Source: Paenibacillus sp. PCH8 (GTDB taxonomy: Bacteria; Bacillota; Bacilli; Paenibacillales; Paenibacillaceae). From it: 64,000 nt of DNA. The translations under genes were made by a program, and so were the position numbers. Below the pieces are notes generated by a model. The model saw nothing but the letters and a program-made list of their open reading frames with translations. It had not been told where the DNA came from and did not search any database. The DNA is taken from the NCBI RefSeq assembly GCF_002968835.1, contig NZ_PKQK01000001.1, positions 992,001 through 1,056,000 on the forward strand. The letters are read 5' to 3'. Shown here one piece after another: positions 9,181 to 17,597 of the stretch. Positions within the stretch are counted from its first letter, which is position 1; every line of letters begins with the position of its first letter.

Positions 9181-9450
9181 ACCAACCATCCTCTCAAGAT
9201 ATGTATTATGAAGGCTACATCAAGACTTCCAACCTTATATTCTGATCAGATTATAGCATAGGCATCTGTGAGCAGGTTCTGATAATCTGCGTCTCAGGGT
9301 CAACATATAGAGGAACACAACCATCTCGATCTATATCTTGCTGATAGAAAGACGCTCTTAGGATTTATGCAAAATGCTCATTTGTGATACACTGATTGTA
9401 ATTTGGAAACGATGAACATGAAGAATGGATTGGAAAGGCGGAAATTCCAT

Positions 9451-10314
9451 ATGACATATGCTTTTATGATTGAACCACAGGATTTTATTGCGCTGGAGAA
9501 CGAAGACGAGCTGATTGAGAAATGTCAGGAGTGGGGTCTGCTTTCGGCGAAAGCGACCAAACTCAAAACGTTCTATTATAAAGGAAACGGACTGAACATG
9601 CCCTGCACCATCATTGGATATGTCGATCACATGGCAGCCGTTATTCAACTGGATAATGGACAGAAGCATTGTATTCACCCGTCCTATCTGAAGGAGATGC
9701 AAGCTTCCAGCTACAATGCACGAAGTATAGGCACTGCCGGGTCAGATCGAACCATAGACACCTCCACCACCGCTAAAACAGAACAAGAGATCCCTCTTGA
9801 CGTTGCAACCGCTACGGACACATTGGTGGATCTGGATGAAATGCCAGCCGATCTGGACGAGGATGATTCGGACGACACGGACCCAGATGACCTGTCCTCT
9901 GGTTTGAAAGGTGATCCCGATGGGCTGGTGGAAGAGTATATCGGACCTCAAAGCGGGGCAGCCAGTGAATCCAAACCGAAAGCCAAAACAGCAAGCAAGT
10001 CTAAAGCCGTCAAAGTCGATCTGCCAGAAGGTAAAGTGAAGATAAGTGCCGTGGTCAAAGAGTTCACCACCGTCCCGAATCACTTCTCTGATAATGACGA
10101 TGAAATCATCATCTATGAGGCGGTTACCATCACGGAGCCAGACGTCATCGATATCGGTGAAGCTTGGTCCAGCCACAGTGCCACCATCAAGAAACAGGAG
10201 CTAGAGGTCGGAGATGTTCTCACATTTGAAGCGAAGATCATCAAGAAGAAACTGACCCGCAACCCGGTTCCCTATAAAATTAACAACCCTTCCAAGATTC
10301 AGAAAGAAGATTAA
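9451..10314 (+). CDS. Uncharacterised acidic-linker protein
   Basis: I do not recognise this 287-aa protein (ATG 9451, after GGCGGAAATTCC). Residues 1-85 form a compact domain (TYAFMIEPQDFIALENEDE, then GNGLNMPCTIIGYVDHMAAVIQLDNG), suggestive of a small beta-barrel. A low-complexity acidic linker follows (LDEDDSDDTDPDD), then a Lys/Ala-rich stretch. The C-terminal domain (about 190-287) ends KINNPSKIQ and contains EVGDVLTFEAKIIKKK, which has the feel of an OB-fold. There is no signal peptide or membrane helix. It is a single gene closed by a bidirectional terminator at 10337-10379. Confidence 0.6.
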   Translation: MTYAFMIEPQDFIALENEDELIEKCQEWGLLSAKATKLKTFYYKGNGLNMPCTIIGYVDHMAAVIQLDNGQKHCIHPSYLKEMQASSYNARSIGTAGSDRTIDTSTTAKTEQEIPLDVATATDTLVDLDEMPADLDEDDSDDTDPDDLSSGLKGDPDGLVEEYIGPQSGAASESKPKAKTASKSKAVKVDLPEGKVKISAVVKEFTTVPNHFSDNDDEIIIYEAVTITEPDVIDIGEAWSSHSATIKKQELEVGDVLTFEAKIIKKKLTRNPVPYKINNPSKIQKED

Positions 10315-10336
10315 CTTTTTTGAGGAAAAGGGTACT

Positions 10337-10379
10337 AAAAAACCTCCACGTTGCCCAAGGCAACGGATGGAGGTTTCAT
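10337..10379. terminator. Bidirectional terminator between convergent genes
   Basis: A hairpin AACCTCCA-CGTTGCC-CAA-GGCAACG-GA-TGGAGGTT is flanked by A and T tracts. It lies between the plus-strand gene ending at 10314 and the minus-strand VOC gene ending at 10390. Confidence 0.8.
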
Positions 10380-10389
10380 TATTGAATGG

Positions 10390-10818
10390 CTAGACTTGTC
10401 CAGGTGTAGCGTTAATCTGGAACTGTACGCCAAACTTGTCGAGAACCGAACCGTAGGCTGGACTCCAGAACGTCTCTTGTATAGGCATTTTCACTTCGCC
10501 GCCATCTTCCAGCTGGTTGAAAATAGCTTTCGCCTCATCCGCAGTATCCGTGTTCACCGTAACCGTAACATGATTACCTATCGTGTGCGGCATACCTGGA
10601 AATGTATCGGACAACATTAATACCGAGCTGCCAATCTGCAAAGAAGCATGCATAATACGGTCTTTCGCTTCTGGCGGGATAGGGTGATTCGGGTCAGATG
10701 GACCGTCGCCAAATGTTTGAAGGGAGAGCACTTCCGCTCCAAATGCCTTTTGATAAAAATCTACCGCTTCACGTCCGTTACCGTCTGTTACCAGATACAC
10801 ATTCAAGCTAACTGCCAT
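10390..10818 (-). CDS. VOC-family (PhnB/YdhR-like glyoxalase fold) protein
   Basis: This roughly 142-aa protein has the vicinal-oxygen-chelate fold: SLNVYLVTDGNGREAVDFYQKAFGAEVL at the start, then HASLQIGSSVLMLSDTFPG and VTVNTDTADEAKAIFNQL. It is close to the PhnB-like subgroup often annotated as 3-demethylubiquinone-9 3-methyltransferase-like. The metal ligands are not obvious and the function is unknown. The start at 10818 is preferred because the ATG at 10830 directly abuts AAGGAG. Confidence 0.8.
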   Translation of the reverse strand: MAVSLNVYLVTDGNGREAVDFYQKAFGAEVLSLQTFGDGPSDPNHPIPPEAKDRIMHASLQIGSSVLMLSDTFPGMPHTIGNHVTVTVNTDTADEAKAIFNQLEDGGEVKMPIQETFWSPAYGSVLDKFGVQFQINATPGQV

Positions 10819-11020
10819 TGCGTTCTTCATCTCCTTGGGCTCATGTAATAATACAATTCACGCCACTTGCGACATGAGTATATATGAACAGGTTGTCCTT
10901 TGACAAGCATGTATTTCTTCACTTATCTCTGCGGACGACTACACCGTTAGGATGACCAAGATATTCTTAATCCATCCCCGCTTCACTACCTGTTCAACCT
11001 GTGGTCGGCCCCCTTAATCC

Positions 11021-11050
11021 AAAAAAAAGACCACTCTCCCGAGTTGTGTC
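11021..11050 (-). terminator. Terminator after the small HTH gene
   Basis: Minus-strand RNA gives GACACAACTC-GGGA-GAGTGGTC, an imperfect stem with bulged A residues, followed by eight U. It lies 30 nt past the stop at 11081. Confidence 0.6.
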
Positions 11051-11080
11051 GGTAAAATGGCTGTGTTCAATCCTATAACG

Positions 11081-11308
11081 TTATCGCGTTTGCACAATGC
11101 TATCTAATTCACTTTTCAATAAGAGGTATCGGTGAACACTTCTCATGATCGGGACCTTTGTAAGTTTGTTTTTGTCTACGTACAGTTTCATCTGGTCTTT
11201 ACTCAAACCAAGCAAACTTCCCGCTTCAGATACCGTCAATACTACCTCGGGGTTCGTAGCATTAAATGTCTTCTTAACTTTCTGATTCCAGTCCTCGAAT
11301 ACCTGCAT
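11081..11308 (-). CDS. Small helix-turn-helix (MerR/excisionase-like) protein
   Basis: A 75-residue protein with VVLTVSEAGSLLGLSKDQMK and VDKNKLTKVP, reading like a winged-helix DNA-binding domain of the excisionase/MerR type. There is no effector domain. The ATG has an AGGAGAGGT-type ribosome site and a terminator follows. It stands alone and its target is unknown. Confidence 0.55.
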   Translation of the reverse strand: MQVFEDWNQKVKKTFNATNPEVVLTVSEAGSLLGLSKDQMKLYVDKNKLTKVPIMRSVHRYLLLKSELDSIVQTR

Positions 11309-11478
11309 AGATCAGCGACCTCTCCTATCCATAGCCAGTTATATCAGGCTGAATATATCTATTATACCACATTTGTGATGTTCGTAACTTAAACGTTATG
11401 GAGATCCAATTTATGTTAGTGATTCTGGCGTCGCGCAATCGGTTTGGATCAAACTCGCCTACTCGGAACGGTAACGCT

Positions 11479-11907
11479 TTAATCCGTGCGAAGGTACATG
11501 ATTACCAAGGTCGCTGATGCCAGAAAAACACATAGCGGCGAGAACAAAATACTATCCCATTTTGCAAACATAGTCCCTTTTTTTCTCTTGAAAAAACCAA
11601 CCCATCTAAAATCTCCTACGGCACGGAACATAAACACAATGAACAATATCCATGCACCGTAAGGCAATAGAGAATAGGAGAACAGTACTCGCACCAGTCC
11701 GCCCAGCTCCAGAACGAACCATGCCCCCAAAGCTAACAGCAACGCGATAACAGATGTACCCATCTTCCCGGGCTCAAAGAGTCTGTCTTTACCCGTGTGT
11801 GGGATAGTCGCTTCTAGCCCCCACGTTCCTCCGAGCACCCAATAGACATGCAAACCACTCAATATTGCCAAAATAAAACTCGTCGTCCAAGTCAGAAGCC
11901 CCAACAT
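11479..11907 (-). CDS. DUF3995 family four-helix membrane protein
   Basis: This 142-aa protein has four hydrophobic helices and the family signature SGLHVYWVLGGTWGLEATIP near the N-terminus. A basic FFKRKKGT loop precedes the last helix. The function is unknown. It lies 16 nt downstream of a TetR-family gene on the same strand and is probably co-transcribed with, and controlled by, that repressor. Confidence 0.8.
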   Translation of the reverse strand: MLGLLTWTTSFILAILSGLHVYWVLGGTWGLEATIPHTGKDRLFEPGKMGTSVIALLLALGAWFVLELGGLVRVLFSYSLLPYGAWILFIVFMFRAVGDFRWVGFFKRKKGTMFAKWDSILFSPLCVFLASATLVIMYLRTD

Positions 11908-11923
11908 GTCACTCTTCCCCCTC

Positions 11924-12478
11924 TTAACTAAACATCCATTCCTTACAAATCAGTTCAATATGTCGCTGGATATCTTCATCCTTTAACGTCTCCTGCTTAT
12001 GACGCTCATACCAACCCAAGTAGTAGTGGTACAACATCCATGATTTCTGAAAGGCCTGTTCAGGGTGCATTCCCTTTTGGATCAACAGTTGTTTCATAAA
12101 CTCCATTCTCAGCTGCTCCACTTCATCCAGGATTACCCGATAGGTCTCATCCTTCAACGACAACTTTCGCAGATAAAATAGAAAATCTCCCCGCTGGGTG
12201 GTTCCGAACATCCGGTTCAGCACGTCAACAATCTGCTCATCTGCGGTCGCATGGACATTGGAATCTGCAATGACCTGCTGGGTGGTACGTTCTTTCCACG
12301 TCTCAATAAGTCGTTGAATGAAGCTGGATCGGCTTCTGAAATACCAATAAAAGCTGCTTTTACTGCATCCCAAAGAAACTGCCATTTTCTCTATGACGAG
12401 CTCTTCTACTCCGCCTTGTTCAAACTGCTCGATACCTCGCTGGACCCACTGTTCCTCGGTAACAATAATTTTAGGCAT
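11924..12478 (-). CDS. TetR/AcrR family transcriptional regulator
   Basis: This 184-aa protein has an N-terminal TetR-type HTH (WVQRGIEQFEQGGVEELVIE, then LGCSKSSFYWYFRSRSSFI). The C-terminal helical ligand-binding domain is divergent, as usual for the family. It is the first gene of a two-gene unit with the DUF3995 protein. A perfect palindrome, ACGGTACCGT, lies 24 nt upstream of its ATG and is a candidate auto-operator. Confidence 0.88.
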   Translation of the reverse strand: MPKIIVTEEQWVQRGIEQFEQGGVEELVIEKMAVSLGCSKSSFYWYFRSRSSFIQRLIETWKERTTQQVIADSNVHATADEQIVDVLNRMFGTTQRGDFLFYLRKLSLKDETYRVILDEVEQLRMEFMKQLLIQKGMHPEQAFQKSWMLYHYYLGWYERHKQETLKDEDIQRHIELICKEWMFS

Positions 12479-12501
12479 CCTAATCCCCTCTCTTTTTATG
12501 T

Positions 12502-12511
12502 ACGGTACCGT
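12502..12511. promoter_or_regulatory. Candidate TetR operator
   Basis: The perfect 10-bp palindrome ACGGTACCGT lies between the likely promoter and the start of the TetR gene, the position of a typical auto-repression site. No second copy was seen. Confidence 0.4.
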
Positions 12512-12573
12512 CTAGATAGTTATGATTCTACAATGATTCGCAGTCGTTGTACACGCTATGGATTGGTTGCATA

Positions 12574-12654
12574 TAAAAAACCACCTTCAGATGAAGTGCC
12601 CCCAATGGTTAGACATAACTACCAATTGGGGTACACAGTTCACAGAAAGGTGGT
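12574..12654 (-). terminator. Large composite terminator closing the glycan operon
   Basis: Minus-strand RNA past 12673 folds as ACCACCTT ... AAGGTGGT enclosing an inner CCCCAA/TTGGGG plus TGGT/ACCA hairpin, followed by TTTTTTATATG. The inner portion resembles the termini of IS3-type elements, so it may have been recruited from an IS end. The outer stem and U tract support termination. Confidence 0.65.
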
Positions 12655-12672
12655 CTCCTCATTGCCTATATC

Positions 12673-13545
12673 CTACGCCTCTTCCCAGAAGCGGCGCAGG
12701 TTGTCCATGGCGATCTTGGAAGCGGATTTACATTCTTCCATACCTTCGAACTCTACCGTAATATGACCATCATAACCGGAGTCTTTAATCCATTTAACTA
12801 TTTTGCGGATCGGAATGTCGCCATGTCCAACAATTGCACCACGCAGGAAGTTGCCATGAGCAGTTGTGAACCATTCGCCTTCCCCCGGATGCTCATCATA
12901 AGGACGGAAGTAGAAATCTTTAAAGTGGACCAGGGAGGCGTATGGCAGATTCTTCATGACACCGATGATTGGGTTCTCATCCACGCACATGAAATTGCCG
13001 ATATCGAGTGTTGTTTTGAAGTTCGGACGATTCACAGCATGGAGTACACGCTGCACCCGGTCGCTTGCTTGCACACTGAAACCATGATTCTCAATGGTTG
13101 TTGTGATCCCATACTGTGCGGCGTAGTCCGCAATGATCTGGCTTCCTTTCACCATCAGCGGCAGATGTTCCTCAAACCAGGCAATAGTCATCTTATCACG
13201 CGGCAACGTAAACGCCGTTACGTCATGACGCAGATGCCGAACACCCATCCGGTGTACCACATCGACATGTCTTTTGACCCGAGCCATCTCTTCTTCAAAC
13301 GCCTCTTCCGTCTCCTGCACAAAATTCGCTGGCATCGAATAGTTGGACAATTCAATACCCGCAGATGCCGCCCGCTCCCGAATCGCATCTGCTAAATCAT
13401 GATTATCCTCAACGGTATAGCCGTAAGGTACCATCTCCATGTGCTCGCCACCATTAGCCGCAATCCAGTCGATCACATCCAACACTGTCATTTCACCCGA
13501 ATTCAGATCATTCAACAAACTATACGTGCTCAGGCCCACTTTCAT
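12673..13545 (-). CDS. Sugar phosphate isomerase/epimerase-like TIM barrel
   Basis: This 290-aa protein belongs to the xylose-isomerase-like TIM-barrel family (AP endonuclease 2 fold). Metal-site segments are visible: TTIENHGFSVQ, KTTLDIGNFMCVDENP, VHFKDFYFRPY and HITVEFEGMEECKSA. It is about 60% similar by eye to the protein at 29401-30267, including the C-terminal MDNLRRFWEEA. Members isomerise or epimerise sugars or keto-sugars. It is the last gene of the operon containing GH3 and GH38, so it probably handles a released monosaccharide. Confidence 0.8.
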   Translation of the reverse strand: MKVGLSTYSLLNDLNSGEMTVLDVIDWIAANGGEHMEMVPYGYTVEDNHDLADAIRERAASAGIELSNYSMPANFVQETEEAFEEEMARVKRHVDVVHRMGVRHLRHDVTAFTLPRDKMTIAWFEEHLPLMVKGSQIIADYAAQYGITTTIENHGFSVQASDRVQRVLHAVNRPNFKTTLDIGNFMCVDENPIIGVMKNLPYASLVHFKDFYFRPYDEHPGEGEWFTTAHGNFLRGAIVGHGDIPIRKIVKWIKDSGYDGHITVEFEGMEECKSASKIAMDNLRRFWEEA

Positions 13546-13556
13546 CTACTCAGCTC

Positions 13557-14432
13557 CTATCGATATTGTTGGATGAATTGCACTGCCTTGCGAATGTCCT
13601 GCTCCGGCTGATGGCCTACCTCGCGCTCAATCGTTAGATATCCGGTATAACCAATCTCCTGAAGAGCTGCAAAGTATCCGTCAAAATCAACCCCGCCCTC
13701 GCCCAGTGGCACCTCACGGAAGAAGGTTCCGGAAGAGACCATTTCGGCAATCTTCTCATGATCCATCGGGACATACCCGACCGCTCCGTACACATCTCGC
13801 GGATCAACTTCCTTCAACCGCACACCATCCTTCACATGGGTATGGACAATGTAATCCTTGAGTAGACGAACGCCCTGTGCCGGATCATCGCCAGTTACCA
13901 TCACCATGTTGGCTGGATCAAAATTGACGGAGACTCCTTTGGTCGACAGCGTATCCAGAAATCCTTTCAGGTCAGCAGCTGTTTCCGGTCCTGTCTCGAT
14001 GGCAAAGTATGCGCCGACACTTCTGGCGTATTGACCCAGTTCCTCACACGCAGCGTGCAGCGTGGCATAGACTTCCGATGACGGATCATGCGGAACAATA
14101 CCGATATGTGTGGTGACGATGTTCGTGCCCAGATCAAGTGCCAGATCCACGATCCGTTTCGACTTCTCCACTTTCCACGGATTATCTGCCTTGACCTGGA
14201 ACCCATGACCGCCCAGATCACCAACCAATGCCGCTATTTCAAGCCCCAGAGAATCGATGTAACTCCTAAGTTCCCGCCGAGCTGTGGGTGACAGGTTCTC
14301 CGGGTCCATCTCTCCTTTGACAGCATAGATCTGTACGCCTTCCGCACCTACGTCTTTGGCTTTGTTCAACCCTTCCCGTACACCAACCCCAAAGCTATCC
14401 ACGATAACACCGATCTTATTCGTTAATTTCAT
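13557..14432 (-). CDS. Sugar phosphate isomerase/epimerase-like TIM barrel
   Basis: The start ATG at 14432 (MKLTNKIGVIVDSFGV) follows AAAGGAGGG. The 291-aa protein shows TIM-barrel metal-ligand segments IETGPETAADL, VNFDPANMVMVTGDDP, VHTHVKDGVR and YLTIEREVG, as in the sugar isomerase/epimerase superfamily. It is a different subfamily from its neighbour at 12673-13545. It lies 11 nt upstream of that gene and 58 nt downstream of GH38, in one operon. Confidence 0.8.
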   Translation of the reverse strand: MKLTNKIGVIVDSFGVGVREGLNKAKDVGAEGVQIYAVKGEMDPENLSPTARRELRSYIDSLGLEIAALVGDLGGHGFQVKADNPWKVEKSKRIVDLALDLGTNIVTTHIGIVPHDPSSEVYATLHAACEELGQYARSVGAYFAIETGPETAADLKGFLDTLSTKGVSVNFDPANMVMVTGDDPAQGVRLLKDYIVHTHVKDGVRLKEVDPRDVYGAVGYVPMDHEKIAEMVSSGTFFREVPLGEGGVDFDGYFAALQEIGYTGYLTIEREVGHQPEQDIRKAVQFIQQYR

Positions 14433-14490
14433 GTCATACCCTCCTTTGATTAGATGAATTGCAGAACAACCTTTGATCTTCAACCTTATA

Positions 14491-17400
14491 TTAGCTTAAC
14501 GGAACAAGCTTCACTGACTTAATCTCATAAGGCTTGAATGTTAGTTCAAACCCTCCGTTCTTGCAAGACAACGGCTCAAGCTCATCCTCCAGCAGATTGA
14601 TGATGGATGCCGTGACTTCCTTTTCAGCCCACTGAACCTGCACCGTTTCTCTTCCTCCCGACGATTCGTAGAAACGCAGTACCGTTCCTGTGCCATTTTC
14701 CGCTACCTTGATCGTATCCAGAATGACATGTTCACTGTGAAACTGAACCCATGCGTGTTCTGCCGGTAACTGTCCCGAATGCCGACCCGCTGCGACGACC
14801 TGTATCGGATGATTCAACTCCATCGCACGGCGAACCACGGCGGCTTGCCGCCAATCCCCCTGATGAGGCAGAAAAGAGTACGTGAATTCATGCTGCCCCT
14901 GATCGGCATATTCATCCGGCCATTTCGGAGCACGCAGCAGGGACAACCGAATCGTCCCATCCTTGATGTCATATCCATACTTGCAATCATTCAACAAACT
15001 CACACCACTGTTACCCTCGGAGATGTCTGCCCACCGATGCCCACAGACCTCAAACTGCGCCTGCTCCCAACTCGTGTTGTTATGGGTTGCGCGCTCCAAT
15101 GCACCAAACGGAATTTCATATGCTGCTTTGGTTGCCACAAGATCGATCGGAAATGATACTTTGAGCAGCTTATGACTCTCATTCCAATCCACTTTGGTAT
15201 AAAAATCCACACGTCGCTGATGACGGTACAAAATGATATCCTGACTGATCTCGGAATCATTCAGCTTCCAGCGAAACCGCAGGACATCCTGCGTGGCCCC
15301 GCGCTGTACCATCTCTGTGGAGATCAACTGCACCGAGCCTGCCCGTTGGGATTCAAACCGTGGATCGATATCCCAGGCATCCCAGTAGGTCGGTTTGTCA
15401 TGAAAAAACTGCCACTCATTCGCCAGATCACCCGGCTTCAGCCAATCGCGTTCGACCGTTTTGTCATACCACCTTGTGATCTCGCCCAAGTCGTTGAATT
15501 CCAGGATGTAGAAGTTGGTTTCCCAAGTGGAAGGGCATGGTTCTGCTTCTTCCCTTATTGGAAGGATAACATCCGGTGCATCACGCAGCCATAGGGTTGT
15601 ATACCCAAAGGCAGGAATCGATGGAACATGTATGAGCAGCTTATACTGCTCTTCATTTTGCTCCAGATCACAGGTCAGGCGGTTCCCTTGACGATCAAAG
15701 GCAGCCAATCCACTGAGCTGGGCATCCCCTGTAATGGCAATGACTTCTCCTCGTTCCCAACCGAGGCTATTGAATAGAATGTATGGCATGCCATCGACTT
15801 CATCCGTCGCAACCGTCTCTGCGAGTTCACCCAGCGTTTCCTGCAATGCCGAATTTCCCAGCACAAATACCTTCGTGTACTCTTCCGTGGATGTTACGTA
15901 CACTTCCGGAATCGACGTTCCCGGGATAATATCGTGGAATTGGTTAAGCATAATCAGCTTCCAGCCTTCATTGAGCTCATTCTTGCGTTCCGCCCTTCTG
16001 CTGCCATCCCTGCTAAACTGACCCCAAATCTCCGCTTCCCGGTATAACACCTCTGCCTTCCGGTTGCTGCGTTTGTTCCGCGCATGGGTCGTGTAGGTTC
16101 CGCGATGCAGCTCCAGGTACAAGTCCCCGTACCACTTAGGCAACGTCGGATTATTCAACGATATGTCTTCAAAAAAAGCACCAGCGGTGCTGAATTTGCT
16201 AATCGGCTGCCCCACCATGAAGTGAGATCGTTCCGCAAACTCTACCATCTCATTCGTTACTCCACCACCACCATCGCCATGTCCGTAGAGCAACATCTGC
16301 TCTGGATGTACTTCTTTCTGTTTATAGGACTGCCAGTGCTCATCCACATCTTTGGGCCGCGTATGCTCATTCACCCCATGATTCAGATAAGCCAGCACCG
16401 AAGTACCATCGATGCCCACCCAGTCGAAGAGGTCGTAAGGGAACGCATTGGTATCATTCCAGTTCAGCTTGGTGGTCATAAAATAGGGAATGTCCGCGAG
16501 CTTCAGCATTTGCGGCAGTGAAGCACAGTAGCCGAACGTATCCGGCAACCACTCAATATTGGAGCGTTTGCCGAATTCCGCCTGATAGAAGTTCTGTCCG
16601 TACAGAATCTGCCGAACCAACGACTCCCCGCTCGGAATATTCAGATCCGGCTCCACCCACATGCCTCCAACCAACTCCCAGCGTCCTTCGGCAATGCGAG
16701 CTTTCACTCGTTCGTACAGCTCCGGGTAATGTTCCTTCACGAAGGCATACAACTGCGGCTGACTCTGGGAATAATTAAAGTCCGTGTACGTGTCCATCAA
16801 TGTACACATGGTCGAGAACGTGCGACTGGACTTGCGAACCGTTTCACGCACAGGCCAGAGCCAGGCAATATCAATGTGGGATTGCCCGACCAGATGCATG
16901 AAGCCACTACGATATTCTTCCGGGTCTTCCTGCTGTACAGTCTGTGCCAAAACATGCTCCATTCCCTGTATCCACGCTTCATCATGCCACCGGTCTGGTT
17001 CATTGTACATCTCATCCATGACTTGATGGATCGCCCGAGTGAGCACCATCCGCTTGGGCTCCTTCTCGGGATATGCACGAAGTGACTCCGCGAGTACCGT
17101 AACGCTATACATCAGACTCTGGAGTGGTTGATTCACATGAACAAGTGCCGCACGGATACCCTGAATCGGAGGCTGAATCACCGCTTGCCGATTCAATGGA
17201 TCATGTGGCTCGGGAATCGGATCGTAGAGCTCAATCTCCAGATGCGGTGCGTTTCCCACACGCTCCATTGAAAGTGGTACGAAGTGGTGGTTCCGATCCA
17301 ACCCGTGATAAGGTATGCCATTCACCTTCAGCAACCCTTCTCCCCCGCTTCAAAGACCAGCCCGACGGCCCGATTCTGCCAGTCCGCAGGTATTTCCACC

Positions 17401-17597
17401 CTTTTGCTCAGAAAGTAGGTCGTGCCGTGTACACTATTCAATGGATTCAAGCTCTGCGCCGCGTTGTCCTCTTGCTCGTATTCGTACTCTCCCGGACGGA
17501 TATACCGTGCCTTCTGCATCTGCCACGCTGGAAGCTCAATCACATCCAGCCATTGCCGCTGCTTCAGATCCTCAATGAATCGCTGAATTCGAATCAT
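14491..17597 (-). pseudogene. GH38 alpha-mannosidase, one -1 frameshift
   Basis: GH38 enzymes cleave alpha-mannosides in the cytoplasm using Zn2+. The long C-terminal frame (17334-14491, 947 aa) has GQSHIDIAWLWPVRET (zinc ligands His/Asp), the nucleophile segment WLPDTFGYCASLPQ and the beta-rich C-terminal domains. The N-terminal roughly 90 residues (MIRIQRFIEDLKQRQW, ATG 17597) sit in another frame and end at 17328. Adding one G to the run complementary to 17342-17346 joins them as FEAGGEGLLKVNGIPYHG, for about 1036 aa in all, the family size. The 5' end overlaps the GH3 gene by 26 nt. A close paralogue lies at 58583-61753. Confidence 0.88.
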
